Shown: positions 23,400-33,693 of the stretch, piece by piece
Numbering within the stretch: position 1 is the first letter of the stretch
Layout of the letters: each line of letters starts with the position of its first letter
Assembly: GCA_907164885.2 (NCBI GenBank)
Contig: OU015493.1
Coordinates: 49,453,390 to 49,517,389 of the forward strand
DNA: 64,000 nucleotides
Origin: Dolomedes plantarius
Lineage: Eukaryota > Arthropoda > Arachnida > Araneae > Dolomedidae
Reading direction: 5' to 3'
Made by a program: the position numbers and the translations under genes
Notes under the pieces: generated by a model
The model's input: only the letters and a program-made list of their open reading frames with translations
Database searches by the model: none
What the model was told of the DNA's origin: nothing

Positions 23400-26215
23400 T
23401 TATTGTGGTGCGAATTAGCACACAAGATTCGCATACAGACATCAATGATTTAAAAATCTATGTTGCGGCTAATGTCCGAAGACTAGTCAATTCGCGAAAT
23501 GTCTGACTACTTCTAGATTTTGTCCAGTCATATGTCGGAACCCCGAAATCAACGAGAAACATAAACGAGAAACTTTGGACGGAGCAGTTCGCGATGCGCC
23601 CGACATTCAGTGGCTAGTTAGCGAAAAGTCCAAGACAAAGTGGACAAATCTAGAAGTTTTCCGGAGTTTTGTTATTTTGCAAAGAAATTATGTTCAACTG
23701 ATTTAAAAAGGAACGGGAAAACAACAGAAGAGCAGTATTGATTACTGACGACTTAAGAGATTTGATGCAACACCGGTAAGGATCATAAAAATCTTCTCCG
23801 GTTAAAGGAAATGGCGGTGTACTCATTTACATGTGTGCGAAGGAACCTTTTGATGTACTGCATGATGTTCCTCTCAGAATAGGAAACGATGGAAAAGGAA
23901 CTGGGTGAAAAGTGCAAAAATATCACAAAGGAGACAAAAACGATATACATTAATTTATGTAGGCAATGCGAAGGTAAGAAAAAAATTCCGACAAAGGGGT
24001 TAGTCACCAAACATGTTACTTAAAGAGCTTCATTCAAAATGTAAGGTGGACTTAATATATATAGAGTAATAAAGATGGAGAGAAATGGCATATACTGCAT
24101 TAGCAAGACAATCGAATGTCCTCTAAAGTGCTAACGAGCAGCTGTGGCACATACACTGCAGGTCTTTTTACCATAATAGGGGCCCACGAGTATTCTACAG
24201 TTGGACAATTGTAGAGAATTTTCCAATAGCGTATGTAATGGTCTAATGTGATGCATACAGTGGTTAGTACCGTGGTCTAAGTTGTCAATTTGAGGTGAAT
24301 TACCAATCATTAATTATGCACTCACTATCTACTTGTTCGACTACGTTGTTCGTATCTGCGTTGTGTTTATGAAGAATTACAGATTATCTGATTGATAAAT
24401 TACAGATGGATTTATTAAAAACATAACACTCATACACATTATTTAACTCAACACATTATCTTTAGTATGTAAGTTTTACACTTAATTCATTTATGAACAT
24501 TATTACACAATTCACTTTCTCGTATTCGTAAACCTTCTATGTTAATACTCTACTTTCAATTAGTTAATTACGAGGTATTCCCTCTAATAAACAATTATCA
24601 ACTTTTGCTTAATACATTTACTCATCATCATTATTCCTCAATAGTTATCATCACAATTACATTAACCATTTACATAACACGTTCATAGATCGATTATTTA
24701 TTTAAGGGATGAAATACCCATATAACCATTTTAGAATATCAATTCATGTAACTCTTATACACTAACTATCATTATCTGAATCAAGGATGAGAGGCACACT
24801 TTATACATGTTAAATATATATCAATTATAAACAGCACAATACCTTCACTGACGATTCATTCCAATATTTTGTCCATGTGCACACCTCGAATGGCAATCAC
24901 TGGCGGGTGGGGTTTATTCGTAGCTCTGTGACATTCTGCACGCTCCTTCAAAAACGTGTTCCATTGTCCGTCTCGTTGGCTAGATGTCGTATCTCGCTAA
25001 TAGCTCCTTGGGATGTGGAGCATTTCTTTCGTCCTGTTGCCGGTTCGGGCCTTATTCCTAGGAGTTCTGTTGGCTGGGGTTTAATTTCGTGTGTAGTAGC
25101 TCTTTCAAATTGACCATCATCTAGAGGGGTTTCTCTGCTTATTGTGGACTCGAGGCATTCGGGTTAATAACTTCCCGTTACTCCCATTAATGGCTGGCTG
25201 GTTGCCGTCCACAGTACTAGTGCTCTCTGCATAAAAATGTCTAACGCCGCTGCTTCGCTGCCAGATCGCGAGTCGTCATTTCATAATTCTTTACCATGAA
25301 TGAATCTTTTTCTTGCGTGTATATGTTTTAGTCCACTACCGTCATCCCCCCTTTCATTTTGGATCCGTTCATTCCTTTGTTTTCTTATTGGTCAGATATA
25401 TTTTATTCCTATTCTATTGGGATACTCATTTCTTTCCAGAATCTTCTTTTTCTCCGCCTTCTCGTAGGTGGGGCCACTCGCCTCCCATCATCATTATTCC
25501 CACGGCAATATTCCCATCTTCTCGAATATCATCTGTTTCCGATTTTCCACCACTTAGCCCAAACCATCACTATTCAACGCATTTTCCTCGTTAGTGTGCT
25601 TTCTCCTCTTCCTATATCTTTCACATCTTCATCTGGTCTAAGCATACCCCACATTGTACACTTCCTTTGACTGTTTCTTTTTCATCCTTAATGGCACTTA
25701 AACATCCTGTTTCTTTTCTAAACTATGTCCACGTCCCTCGCTTATTTATCACTCGTCATTGCTTCTCTTAACTCGATCATTTCTTAATTGATTCCTTCAT
25801 CTGTGCCTAATGTTGCGGTGCTTTTGAACCGTAACAGCGTAGACAGTGCACTTTAAGAAATGTGTCTAGGGTTAAAAAATATAGATGGCAAGAGGTGTCC
25901 GAGTCAACGCAAAGGAATAAATTTAGAAAGCAAACCAAGATATTCCGAATTTGTTGATTACTTGGATGGTCCCTAATAAAACAAACCACTCTGCGGAAAG
26001 AGTACAAGTCATCAAGTACATGAAAAATTGTTCCTTTCACCAAGGGAGTGATGGCCCAGTTGTAAGAGGCAGCGGGCCAGTGATCTGAACGTTTCTGGTT
26101 CAATGCCCGCCGCTGCAAATTCGTCGCCGTGTACACTAATGGCGAGTAGTGCACGTAAAATCTGTTGGGGCTACAAAGTCCTCCAAATTCTCAAATTTAC
26201 CTCTGGAGGTGCTGG
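23400..26215. repeat. long interspersed repeat, copy B, split by an LTR-like insertion
   Basis: Copy B aligns with copy A from its first base (TATTGTGGTGCGAATTAGC) to 24233 and resumes at 25842 (GACAGTGCACTTTAAGAAAT). The empty site is visible in copy A near 22344, so the intervening 1.6 kb is a later insertion. B has the same SINE-like end as A but with better-preserved promoter boxes. Confidence 0.85.
24229..25841. mobile_element. probable solo LTR, 1603 bp
   Basis: The inserted DNA begins TGTAATGGTC (24234) and ends CCGTAACA (25836), giving TG...CA termini. It is flanked by the 5-bp direct repeat GCGTA (24229-24233 and 25837-25841). TG/CA ends plus a 5-bp duplication are the signature of LTR retroelement integration. 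No gag or pol frame lies inside, and no second terminal copy exists within the 1.6 kb, so a solo LTR is the simplest reading. The plus strand is G-poor in 24420-24800 and C/T-rich in 25310-25800. The 80-100 codon frames there show no domain. Confidence 0.7.
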
Positions 26216-26345
26216 ATCAAGTGTTTCGGTCTCGGCACTTGACTCGGTTCTAGATTAGGGGACCGGCTTGTAGGAGGTAAAGCTTGCCACATATACGGTG
26301 CGCCCTTAAATACAAGGCCAGCAGTCACGACTGCAAGTGTAATGG
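26046..26345 (+). mobile_element. tRNA-derived SINE candidate at the end of repeat copy B
   Basis: TGGCCCAGTTG (26052-26062) is an exact match to the pol III A-box pattern TRGYNNARNNG. GGTTCAATGCC (26097-26107) is a one-mismatch B-box 35 bp downstream. The downstream body (GAGGTAAAGCTTGCC, TACGGTGCGCCC near 26280-26310) resembles the body of the SINE at 7136. The 3' boundary is not clear. Confidence 0.6.
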
Positions 26346-26435
26346 ATAAAATTCTAAAATTGCCATAATTAACAAAATATTGTTCCTTTCACCAAGGTAT
26401 TCAAAGACACCTTAGGGAGTTATGATCGGGTGTAA

Positions 26436-26839
26436 CCTAAATTAGATCTTAGTACTCCTCAAGATCCTACAGAAATTATACATCTGCTTACATCGGAAGA
26501 AGTCCCACAAAAACTCGAAAAGGAAATACAAACTGCATTTCGTTCTGGATATTGTGACAGCAGGAAAGATGACACAAAACAGGAGAAGGATATTTCTGTT
26601 GAAAAAAAAAAGATCAAAAGAATGATCTTAGTAAGAACAAGGAAAACCTCCGAGCAGAGAATAATGATGCATGCAGTGTCATCTGTGAAAGAGAAGCTTC
26701 AAACGCTAACATATCAGTTCTGTGCAAGCAAGCAGTTCATGTCATTTGTAGAGTTCCAAATAAAGAAACTTCTGTTCTCTTTAAAGTGTACTTGAACTGG
26801 AAAAACATTCTTTTGCATTCCTTTAACTTTTCAACTTAA
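26436..26839 (+). pseudogene. unidentified coding-like stretch with possible 3' end
   Basis: A frame opens after the stop at 26433 and reads STPQDPTEIIHLLTSEEVPQ, then LEKEIQTAFRSGYCDSRKDD, with no internal stop until 26795. At a run of ten A (about 26602-26611), a shift to another frame gives a more protein-like continuation with ENNDACSVICEREASNANIS and VLCKQAVHVICRVPNKE. That frame ends at a TAA at 26837, with AATAAA at 26839-26844. Either reading could be a terminal exon, a processed pseudogene or part of a TE. No start codon or splice signal is evident, and I do not recognise the family. This is the only coding-like sequence here not attributable to a transposon. Confidence 0.35.
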
Positions 26840-26904
26840 ATAAAGCGATTTGGACTCTGATTAACTTTTCTCTCTTATTGAAGTGATTTTTTCTACTTTG
26901 ACTA

Positions 26905-27065
26905 AACTAAAGATATTTTTACAGGTTTAATAAGAGGAGTTAGAACTGGTATGATCAACTTCCGTGAATTCTCCTTTATTTCGGGCTGTAGCCAAATGAC
27001 TTGGACAAAGATAGAAGTGGTCGGCCATTTCACGAATAGGCTAGACTTCGGATATTGGCCGTAAA
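26905..27065 (-). repeat. inverted, diverged fragment of repeat unit A/B
   Basis: On the minus strand it reads GGCCAATATCCGAAGTCTAG, then ATTCGTGAAATGGCCGACCA, CTTCTATCTTTGTCC and CCCGAAATAAA. These parallel 21560-21650 (GGCTAATGTCCGGAGACTAG, ATTCGCGAAATATCTGGCTA, and so on). It is an older relative of the A/B family in opposite orientation. Confidence 0.65.
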
Positions 27066-28666
27066 ATATGTATTTAATATGCATATGTTTAATGAAATGG
27101 GGAATACATAGTATGTGAACGTTCTCTATTCACGTTCTCTATTGCACTATGTAAGGCAATACATTAATTTCTGATTTAGAAACACATAAATGCATAAATA
27201 TTCCATATCTTAAAAAAATTACAAAATTAAAATCCATTGCGTTTATTTAGCACAAATACTTTTATTTATTTATTTTTAAAATTATTTTACTAGTTTTCCA
27301 ACATCCATTTATAGAAAATAATAACTATTTCTAATAAATGATATCACAAATTAATCTCATATTCCAGTAAAGTTGAAAAGCAAAATTATATCTAAATTAT
27401 TTTCTTCTACATTTTTTGTTGTTGTTCTTTGTCTGGGAGACTTGATGCCGGAACCTTGGTTAGGCACCTTATACCCCTAATTAGATTTCCCCAAAGACTC
27501 TTATAACGTTATTCACTTGGATAATCTTCTTATACAATAATTCTCTAGCTGCCTTATCTTTTTTTTCTCTTTTCACACGAGTCGTACTTTTAAAATAATT
27601 AGCTGGCAGTGTTGTATTTCCAAGAAAAGAAAAAAAAGTTTTGCAATACTTAATTCTGTTTTAAGGAATACTTTTGTTTCATATCTAAAGAAAAAAAAAA
27701 GGATATCCACTTTTGATATACTTTACCGAATTACACTCTTCTTTCAGCAATCAAATCGCTCTTTTTTTACGATTCAGTTGCATAGAATCCTATACTAGTT
27801 TAGGTATAGAAAAAAATGCGCCGTTCAGAAATATTTGATCAGAGAAACTATTTTTTTCGTTTCTAAATAAATACTTAAGTAGAAACATAGAAATAAAAAC
27901 TAAGTACATTTATCTATTTGTTTAAGAAAAGTAGATATGTTTATCTACTTATATTCTGGTGTTTATACAATTCTTTAGAACTCATTTCTATAAATGTTTT
28001 TATTCTTCACGTAATAAAATAATGCGAGGGTGAGTTAGTACATATGATGAATTTTGAGTAAAACTCTACAGAAGAAAATAATCTCTTGACAAGAGTTCTG
28101 CTTTTTAGTTAGTAGGAAACTATCTTCAGGTTTTGGATAAGGGAGTGGGTGGTCGTTAAAGTGCCACACGACCGTAAGAAAAGAATTATTATGGACCGTT
28201 AGTCAAGCGAATAGCAGAAATAACATCCGGGGAAAAAATAACACTGTCGTCATTGGTCTTAAAAAGGCGAGATGGCGGTATGCTTGACAAAGTCATTTAA
28301 AATAACACTTCCTTATGTTACCGAGGCAGTTTACTTGGTTGTATATCGGTATTTTTGAGAGTTTGCGAAGTTAGTGATCTTTCCTGACAGGGTCGGGACA
28401 GTTGACTGCAGTATAAGCCACAATAAAGCATTCAAACAATCGTAACATTAAAGTACTAAAAAAGCTGATCTTCAAAAGATATAAAATATGGTAACGTGAA
28501 CGACTCTCATTAAAAGTGATACTTTTGTTTCACACCATTCAGTAAACATGAAAACCTCTCGTGCTACTTTTCAATATGTTTCAATTTTATTCTTTGTCTT
28601 TTTTAATGATTTAGAAGTATCGAGTATTATAATAGTGTGTGAAAAATGTCTTGTCTACTGCAGTTA
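27066..28666. other. AT-rich sequence, no gene seen
   Basis: No transposase motif, terminal repeat or RNA gene recognised. Confidence 0.4.
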
Positions 28667-29577
28667 TACAGGGTGGTTAAAATTAAAGTTCCACTTTGAA
28701 ATGGTCATAAAAGGGAAACTACTGGACCAAATGTTATCAAACTGGGTAATAGTTTAAAGGATGTCATTGGAATTTCTTTTCCGCCAAAGAAAAAAAAAGT
28801 TCAAAAACTCACCACCAGGGGGTAAATGGCGCTGTATGCAATATTGTTAAACGAAATAACGCATGAAGACATCGGATTAAAATGTGTTTAACCGTTTCTG
28901 AAACGTGTTACAAAGCATGTTCAATGTGGCGTCCACCATTTTCTGAAAATAAGTTAAATCACTTTACTGCATTCTCAACAGTAGCTCTTAGCATATCAGG
29001 AGGAATGTTACGGACATGTTAGTGTATCACATCTTTCAATTCCGCCAAATTCTTTAGATTATTCAATTCGTAACAATAAGAACTCTGACAAACAGGCTCA
29101 CTTTTATCTGGAAAATCAAATGACGTATAAAGCGCATCTCCATAAATCATTTGCTTCTTCCTGCCGTAAGCCAATTACAAGCCATTGCGGTTTTGCATAA
29201 CCCCACAAACAGTTTCGTTTTAGAAACGATTAAAAACGTTTCAAACCGATATCTTCATGTCTTAGGGTCGAATTCAGGCTTCAAACTTCACAAATTAGCG
29301 ATCTGTAAGAAAAGTAATTTTGTTTAGGTCAATGTTTCTTAAGGGTATACAAAATGTTACCCGTGTAACAAAAGGTTTAGATTCCGACTCTTATTTCGTT
29401 TAATAATATTGCATACAGCACCAATTCCCCCCTGGTGGTGAAATTTTGAACTTTTTTTGGTGTTAAAGAAATTCCCATGACTTCCTTAAAACTATTACCA
29501 AGTTTGATAACATTTGGTCCAGTAATTTTCCTTTTATGGCCATTTCAAAGTGGAGCTTTAATTATAATCAACCTGTA
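28667..29577 (-). mobile_element. non-autonomous mariner-like element with long TIRs
   Basis: The element runs 28669-29575 with TA on both sides. Its ends, CAGGGTGGTTAAAATTAAAG and, inverted, CAGGTTGATTATAATTAAAG, are followed by GTTCCACTTTGAAATGG / GCTCCACTTTGAAATGG. Inverted similarity continues for roughly 180 bp, including the ACTACTGGACCAAATGTTAT / ATTACTGGACCAAATGTTAT pair and CACCACCAGGGGG. A short transposase remnant on the minus strand shows descent from a DUF4817-type element. Confidence 0.85.
28915..29025 (-). pseudogene. C-terminal tail of a DUF4817-type transposase
   Basis: The minus strand reads NIPPDMLRATVENAVK, a stop, then FNLFSENGGRHIEHAL. This matches the end of DUF4817-associated transposases (IPPxMLxxxVxNxxxRxxxCxxxxGGHxEHxL). 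Only this fragment survives within the deleted element. Confidence 0.7.
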
Positions 29578-29597
29578 CTTTGATGATTTTTTTAAAA

Positions 29598-29909
29598 TAC
29601 ACTGCTGGCCACTATCCTTCCTCTGTCGAACTCGGATACTTGATCAAAAGATGATCGCTGTTTTCGACGAGGCATAATTGATCGTTTTTTTGAAAAAAAC
29701 ACAAGAAAAACAGAATTCCCAAACTTGAAATCGTCGAAATCTCCAAGCCTTAAACAGCGCTTTGAAGTGGCGCCACAGGCGCCCGTGATGTGCGTCTGCG
29801 CTGAAATTCTAATCATTTGCATATCTCACCTCCGCTAATGCATGTTGGAAATTTCATGTTATTTGCATGTTTCCTTCAGGGTGTTGCATTTACAGTGGCC
29901 AGCAGTGTA
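29598..29909 (-). mobile_element. 308-bp Tc1 deletion derivative keeping the transposase start
   Basis: CACTGCTGGCCACTAT at 29600 is inverted as ATTTACAGTGGCCAGCAGTG ending at 29907, with TA outside both. Inside, on the minus strand, lie the leader and the first codons of a Tc1-like transposase. It is effectively a MITE made by an internal deletion that removed everything from shortly after the start codon to the right-hand TIR region. Confidence 0.85.
29601..29675 (-). pseudogene. Tc1-like transposase, first 25 codons
   Basis: The ATG at 29675 begins MPRRKQRSSFDQVSEFDRGR, the N-terminal start of a common arthropod Tc1-like transposase just before its paired helix-turn-helix. It runs directly into the left TIR (IVA, then SSVF), so the DNA-binding and catalytic domains are gone. 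Confidence 0.75.
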
Positions 29910-32349
29910 TTTAAATGTCCATATAAATTTACTTATTTTTAGTCAATTATTTCCTTATAAATGCATTTTCTTATATTTTTTAAGTGTACTTAATTTCAAC
30001 GAAACCGTTAAAACACAGAGTTGTTTCTTTTATGACATAGTAGGTCCGAACCCTTCAAACCATAAGAATTACCTTCTTGTTAAAATACCTTTATGATATT
30101 AAATGTTTTTCTTAAGAATCAACCTACCTATGTCCAGTTCATTTTTCCCATTATCAATGCACTGGGAATTATTACTTCACTTTTACATGTTTCTTCAACA
30201 ATTTCGTTAGCTAATAATGCGATATAAAACGTATAGAAAAATCGAGTAGGTGTTTTGAAGTAAATTGAAAACTAGTATTTCTTTGTCTTATCGTCATATT
30301 TAGTCATGGTGGAACATTGTCTTCGTTTGTTACGCTTTTGATACGTTGACCTGCTTGTGTTGCTCTTCTGATATTACTATAATAATCATCATAGAAATCA
30401 GAAAATACATTTCTCTTCATGTCTTTCAGTTCCTAACCATTCAAGTTTCCCATCCTCGGAATCAGTAAAATTAATACAGCCAAAACTGTTTATGTGCCGT
30501 CTTTTTTATACGATTTTTCGTGCGGTCTTTTTCATACGATTTTTTCTGCGATTTTTTTATGCGGTATATAAATATGTATCGAACAAAAATTGAAATTATA
30601 TATTTGAAATTAGTTATTTGAAACTCCAAAAAGAGCTTCGATCGTGTATATCTGGCTATCGCTACGTTTATAGGCAGCTGATCAAACACCTGTCGTCGTA
30701 AAAACTTATCACCGACTACATGGTAACAAAAAGTAAATCAACTCTGTTATCTTCGAGTGACGAAAGCGATTACGAATCAGTTCATGAGAAGAATATGCGC
30801 TTTTTGGACTACGACGAGTAGTATCGAATTATGTACATTTTGAAAATTTCTCCATGTTTAAAATCAGAAATTAAAATTTTTCTAAATGTTTCCACTTGCA
30901 ATTTAATTATTTATTTTATTTGGATAGCACTTTATCGTTATTTCGTAAAGCTTTGACGTATTTTCTATGTGAGACTTTTAATAAGCGGTCCCTCTCCATC
31001 GCATAAAATTTTTTTCAATGTTTTTATTAACCTGCTTTCTTGTTTGTGTGTTTGTCCAGTACAAATCTTGCAATCGATTTTTAACTAACTTCCCGACTAG
31101 CTAGACATTTGAAAATTTTAGGATAGCTCAGAACACGATGACAATGCATTTTTTAATACTTTTAGCCATCTTTAAGCAGGTGTTTACCATGTTTTTATTA
31201 TTTTCAGTTAATTTTGTTTTGTAGACTGGTGCAGCCATCTATCGGCGGATGAACGGGAACGAAAAGTTAAACGCAAGTTAACTTCCAATTAACTTCATTT
31301 TCTTTCAACTTGATGGGATAATCCATCAAAAAAATTTTAAAAGAGTATTTATTAATACATAGAATTGTCAAGTTTATAGGATTCAACTGAAAATTTAAAA
31401 ACATGGTATATAAAAGGTTATCTTTATCTTGTAATTATTTATCTTTAATATGTTGTGAAAAATTATTTGTTATAGCTATTCATGAAGTTTCTGAATACTT
31501 TTTATGCGTTCCCTTTCTACCGAACAAAAACAGGAATGACTGCAGTATATGATGGTTTTTAATTTGTTCAACAAAATGATTCTTGTAAGTTTATTAAATT
31601 TCCTTTCATATGTATAGGAATTCGTCATTTATGTAATACATGTAGAATACCGAACTGAACTTTGAACATTAATAATGCTATTTGTGAACCAATATTGTTT
31701 GGCGCAAGGGGGCGCTTCTAGCATAAAAGTTGTCACGGCTTGCTGTGTTTGGGGTAGCATTAGGACTCCCACTTTGGATTCCGTCGTAGACGAACTACGT
31801 TGTTTTCAATTCAATGTAAATAAATTGCAATTATTTGTTCATTACGATGGATGTTAATTAGCTTACGACTGAGACTGGGTAACTCCAACCCCCCACCCCA
31901 CCCCCAGCATACATACATCTCCATATTCATTATTTTTTCTGTTTGATTCACTTTGTGGAATTCTTTGTGACACCGTACATAGATATTACCCATAGTACCA
32001 GGCTGCGTGAAGAATTAGATTATTTGTTAGCCTACAAAATTTACGGAAATGCCAAAAGGATTTAAAAAAATAAAACTAAAATGTTGGACTAAACGGACTA
32101 AAGTATCAACATACCAAATGTTACGCCACAGCACAGATTGGAAATTTAATCAAAGATAACCCAGTAACCAAAACAAAATTTAGTTAAGGAGTAAAAGCTA
32201 AAACTCTATTCATGTGAAACCACCTATTAAATTACCATTGTTTCATAAAAATTGACAATTCGAATGTTTTTTACTTGAAATCAACGCTTGCTATATTTTA
32301 GAATTCAATTAAATATTAGCATTCAGTTGTAGATAGGATTAATGATACT
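29910..32349. other. AT-rich sequence, no gene seen
   Basis: Short frames at 30471-30689 and 31675-31857 show no family resemblance. No terminal repeats found. Confidence 0.4.
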
Positions 32350-32584
32350 GTGCCCGGTATAAAGGGGTCACGTCAAAGAAAGTGATTTTTAGATATTTGT
32401 TAGTATTGATAAAAAAATCTTTTTACTTGTATAAAAGGCTTAAGTCTATCAATTTTGTATATAAAAGTACATTTCTTTGTACAAAAGTCCCAAATAGAAA
32501 TTATATTTCTGCAATTGGTATAAAAGCCAATAACTTGGTATATTTAAGTCACTTTTTTTGACTTAAAACGTTTATACCGGGCAC
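32350..32584. mobile_element. short MITE with GC-rich tips
   Basis: GTGCCCGGTATAAA at 32350 is inverted as TTTATACCGGGCAC ending at 32584. A second inverted pair lies just inside (GTCACGTCAAAGAAAGTGA versus TCACTTTTTTTGACTTA). The interior is built of variants of TTGTATAAAAG and its inverse, so the 235-bp unit folds extensively. The target duplication is not obvious, and there is no coding sequence. Confidence 0.75.
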
Positions 32585-33693
32585 CATAGAATATTTTCTC
32601 TCAATTTTAAGTCGAAAATTTCCAATAAGTATGAGAAAACTGTGTGGTGGTGTTATGAATTTTGAAAAATCCAGCATATTATAAAGGAAATTATTAGTAG
32701 CTACACATCATAGCCTTATGAATTATTCTTTACGACAGACAGACGCTTTGTAATTTTCTTCGGCTAATATTCTGATATGAATTTGTCAATTAAATATTTT
32801 TAACAGTATACAAGCTATGCATGTAAGCAAATTTCAGTATTATAATTTCAAATAAATATAGCCTTTTAAGGATAAGGCTTTATCGTTCGCTTCATTCTGT
32901 AGATCCAGCTTTGGTATATAAAGCCTCCCACATACTTTCGTTGCGACCAGCAATTTGAAATTTAATTGAAAAGTTCTGCTTCCCAATGCGACTTAATATT
33001 TCACGGCGGACAATGCCATGGAAAATATGCATATTTTCAATTAGATCCGAATGATGATTAGAAATAATAAAACGTATAATTATATATGAACGAAAGTCTG
33101 CTGTTTCACATTAGACGTACTTAAATGGCACCGTTACACAAATGAATTTTCCCCAGTTTGTGGCAGAGAATTTCTCAAAAGACAGTTTCAACCCATAATC
33201 GGAGAGATTGTATTATATCATAAATTATACAATTTGAGAAAGAAGATTTTTGCAATGCAATTTCATTTTCCATGAATAAATCAAATACTTTCCACACTAA
33301 AATGCAAAAAAAAAAGATTCGCTTTGATGTTTTGTCCAGTATCTTTCGTTTAGACTGCTACGATAAGCGATTTAAGGACATTGAAATATCTTCTTCCGAT
33401 TTATGACATTTTTAGTACACATGTAAGGGAGTTTCATTGTGTGAAGAAAAATCATTACTACAAAGATGCATTTCAATCTTAATAAATTTATAATCGTTAC
33501 GACAATATAAAATGTCAGCAGCTATAAAAATATACTAAATCCAAGCAAATAGGCTATTACAGCATAGTCACCATAAATTTTGTTCAATATATGTGCTGCT
33601 GAGTAGGGCATATAGTGTAATATTTTTTTTCTGCAAATAAAATAATTTTAAATTAAATACTTGCTACTTTGCATAAAATATTATCAGAATCAC
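32585..33693. other. AT-rich sequence, no gene seen
   Basis: No transposase motif, terminal repeat or RNA gene recognised. Confidence 0.4.

Noticed and set aside
25313..25670. Two overlapping plus-strand frames of about 100 codons rich in S, P, F and H.
   Set aside because: They reflect the C/T-rich composition inside the LTR-like insertion; no domain and no conserved start.
24234..25836. Interpretation as a complete small retrotransposon.
   Set aside because: No internal repeat of the termini and no coding frame; a solo LTR fits better.
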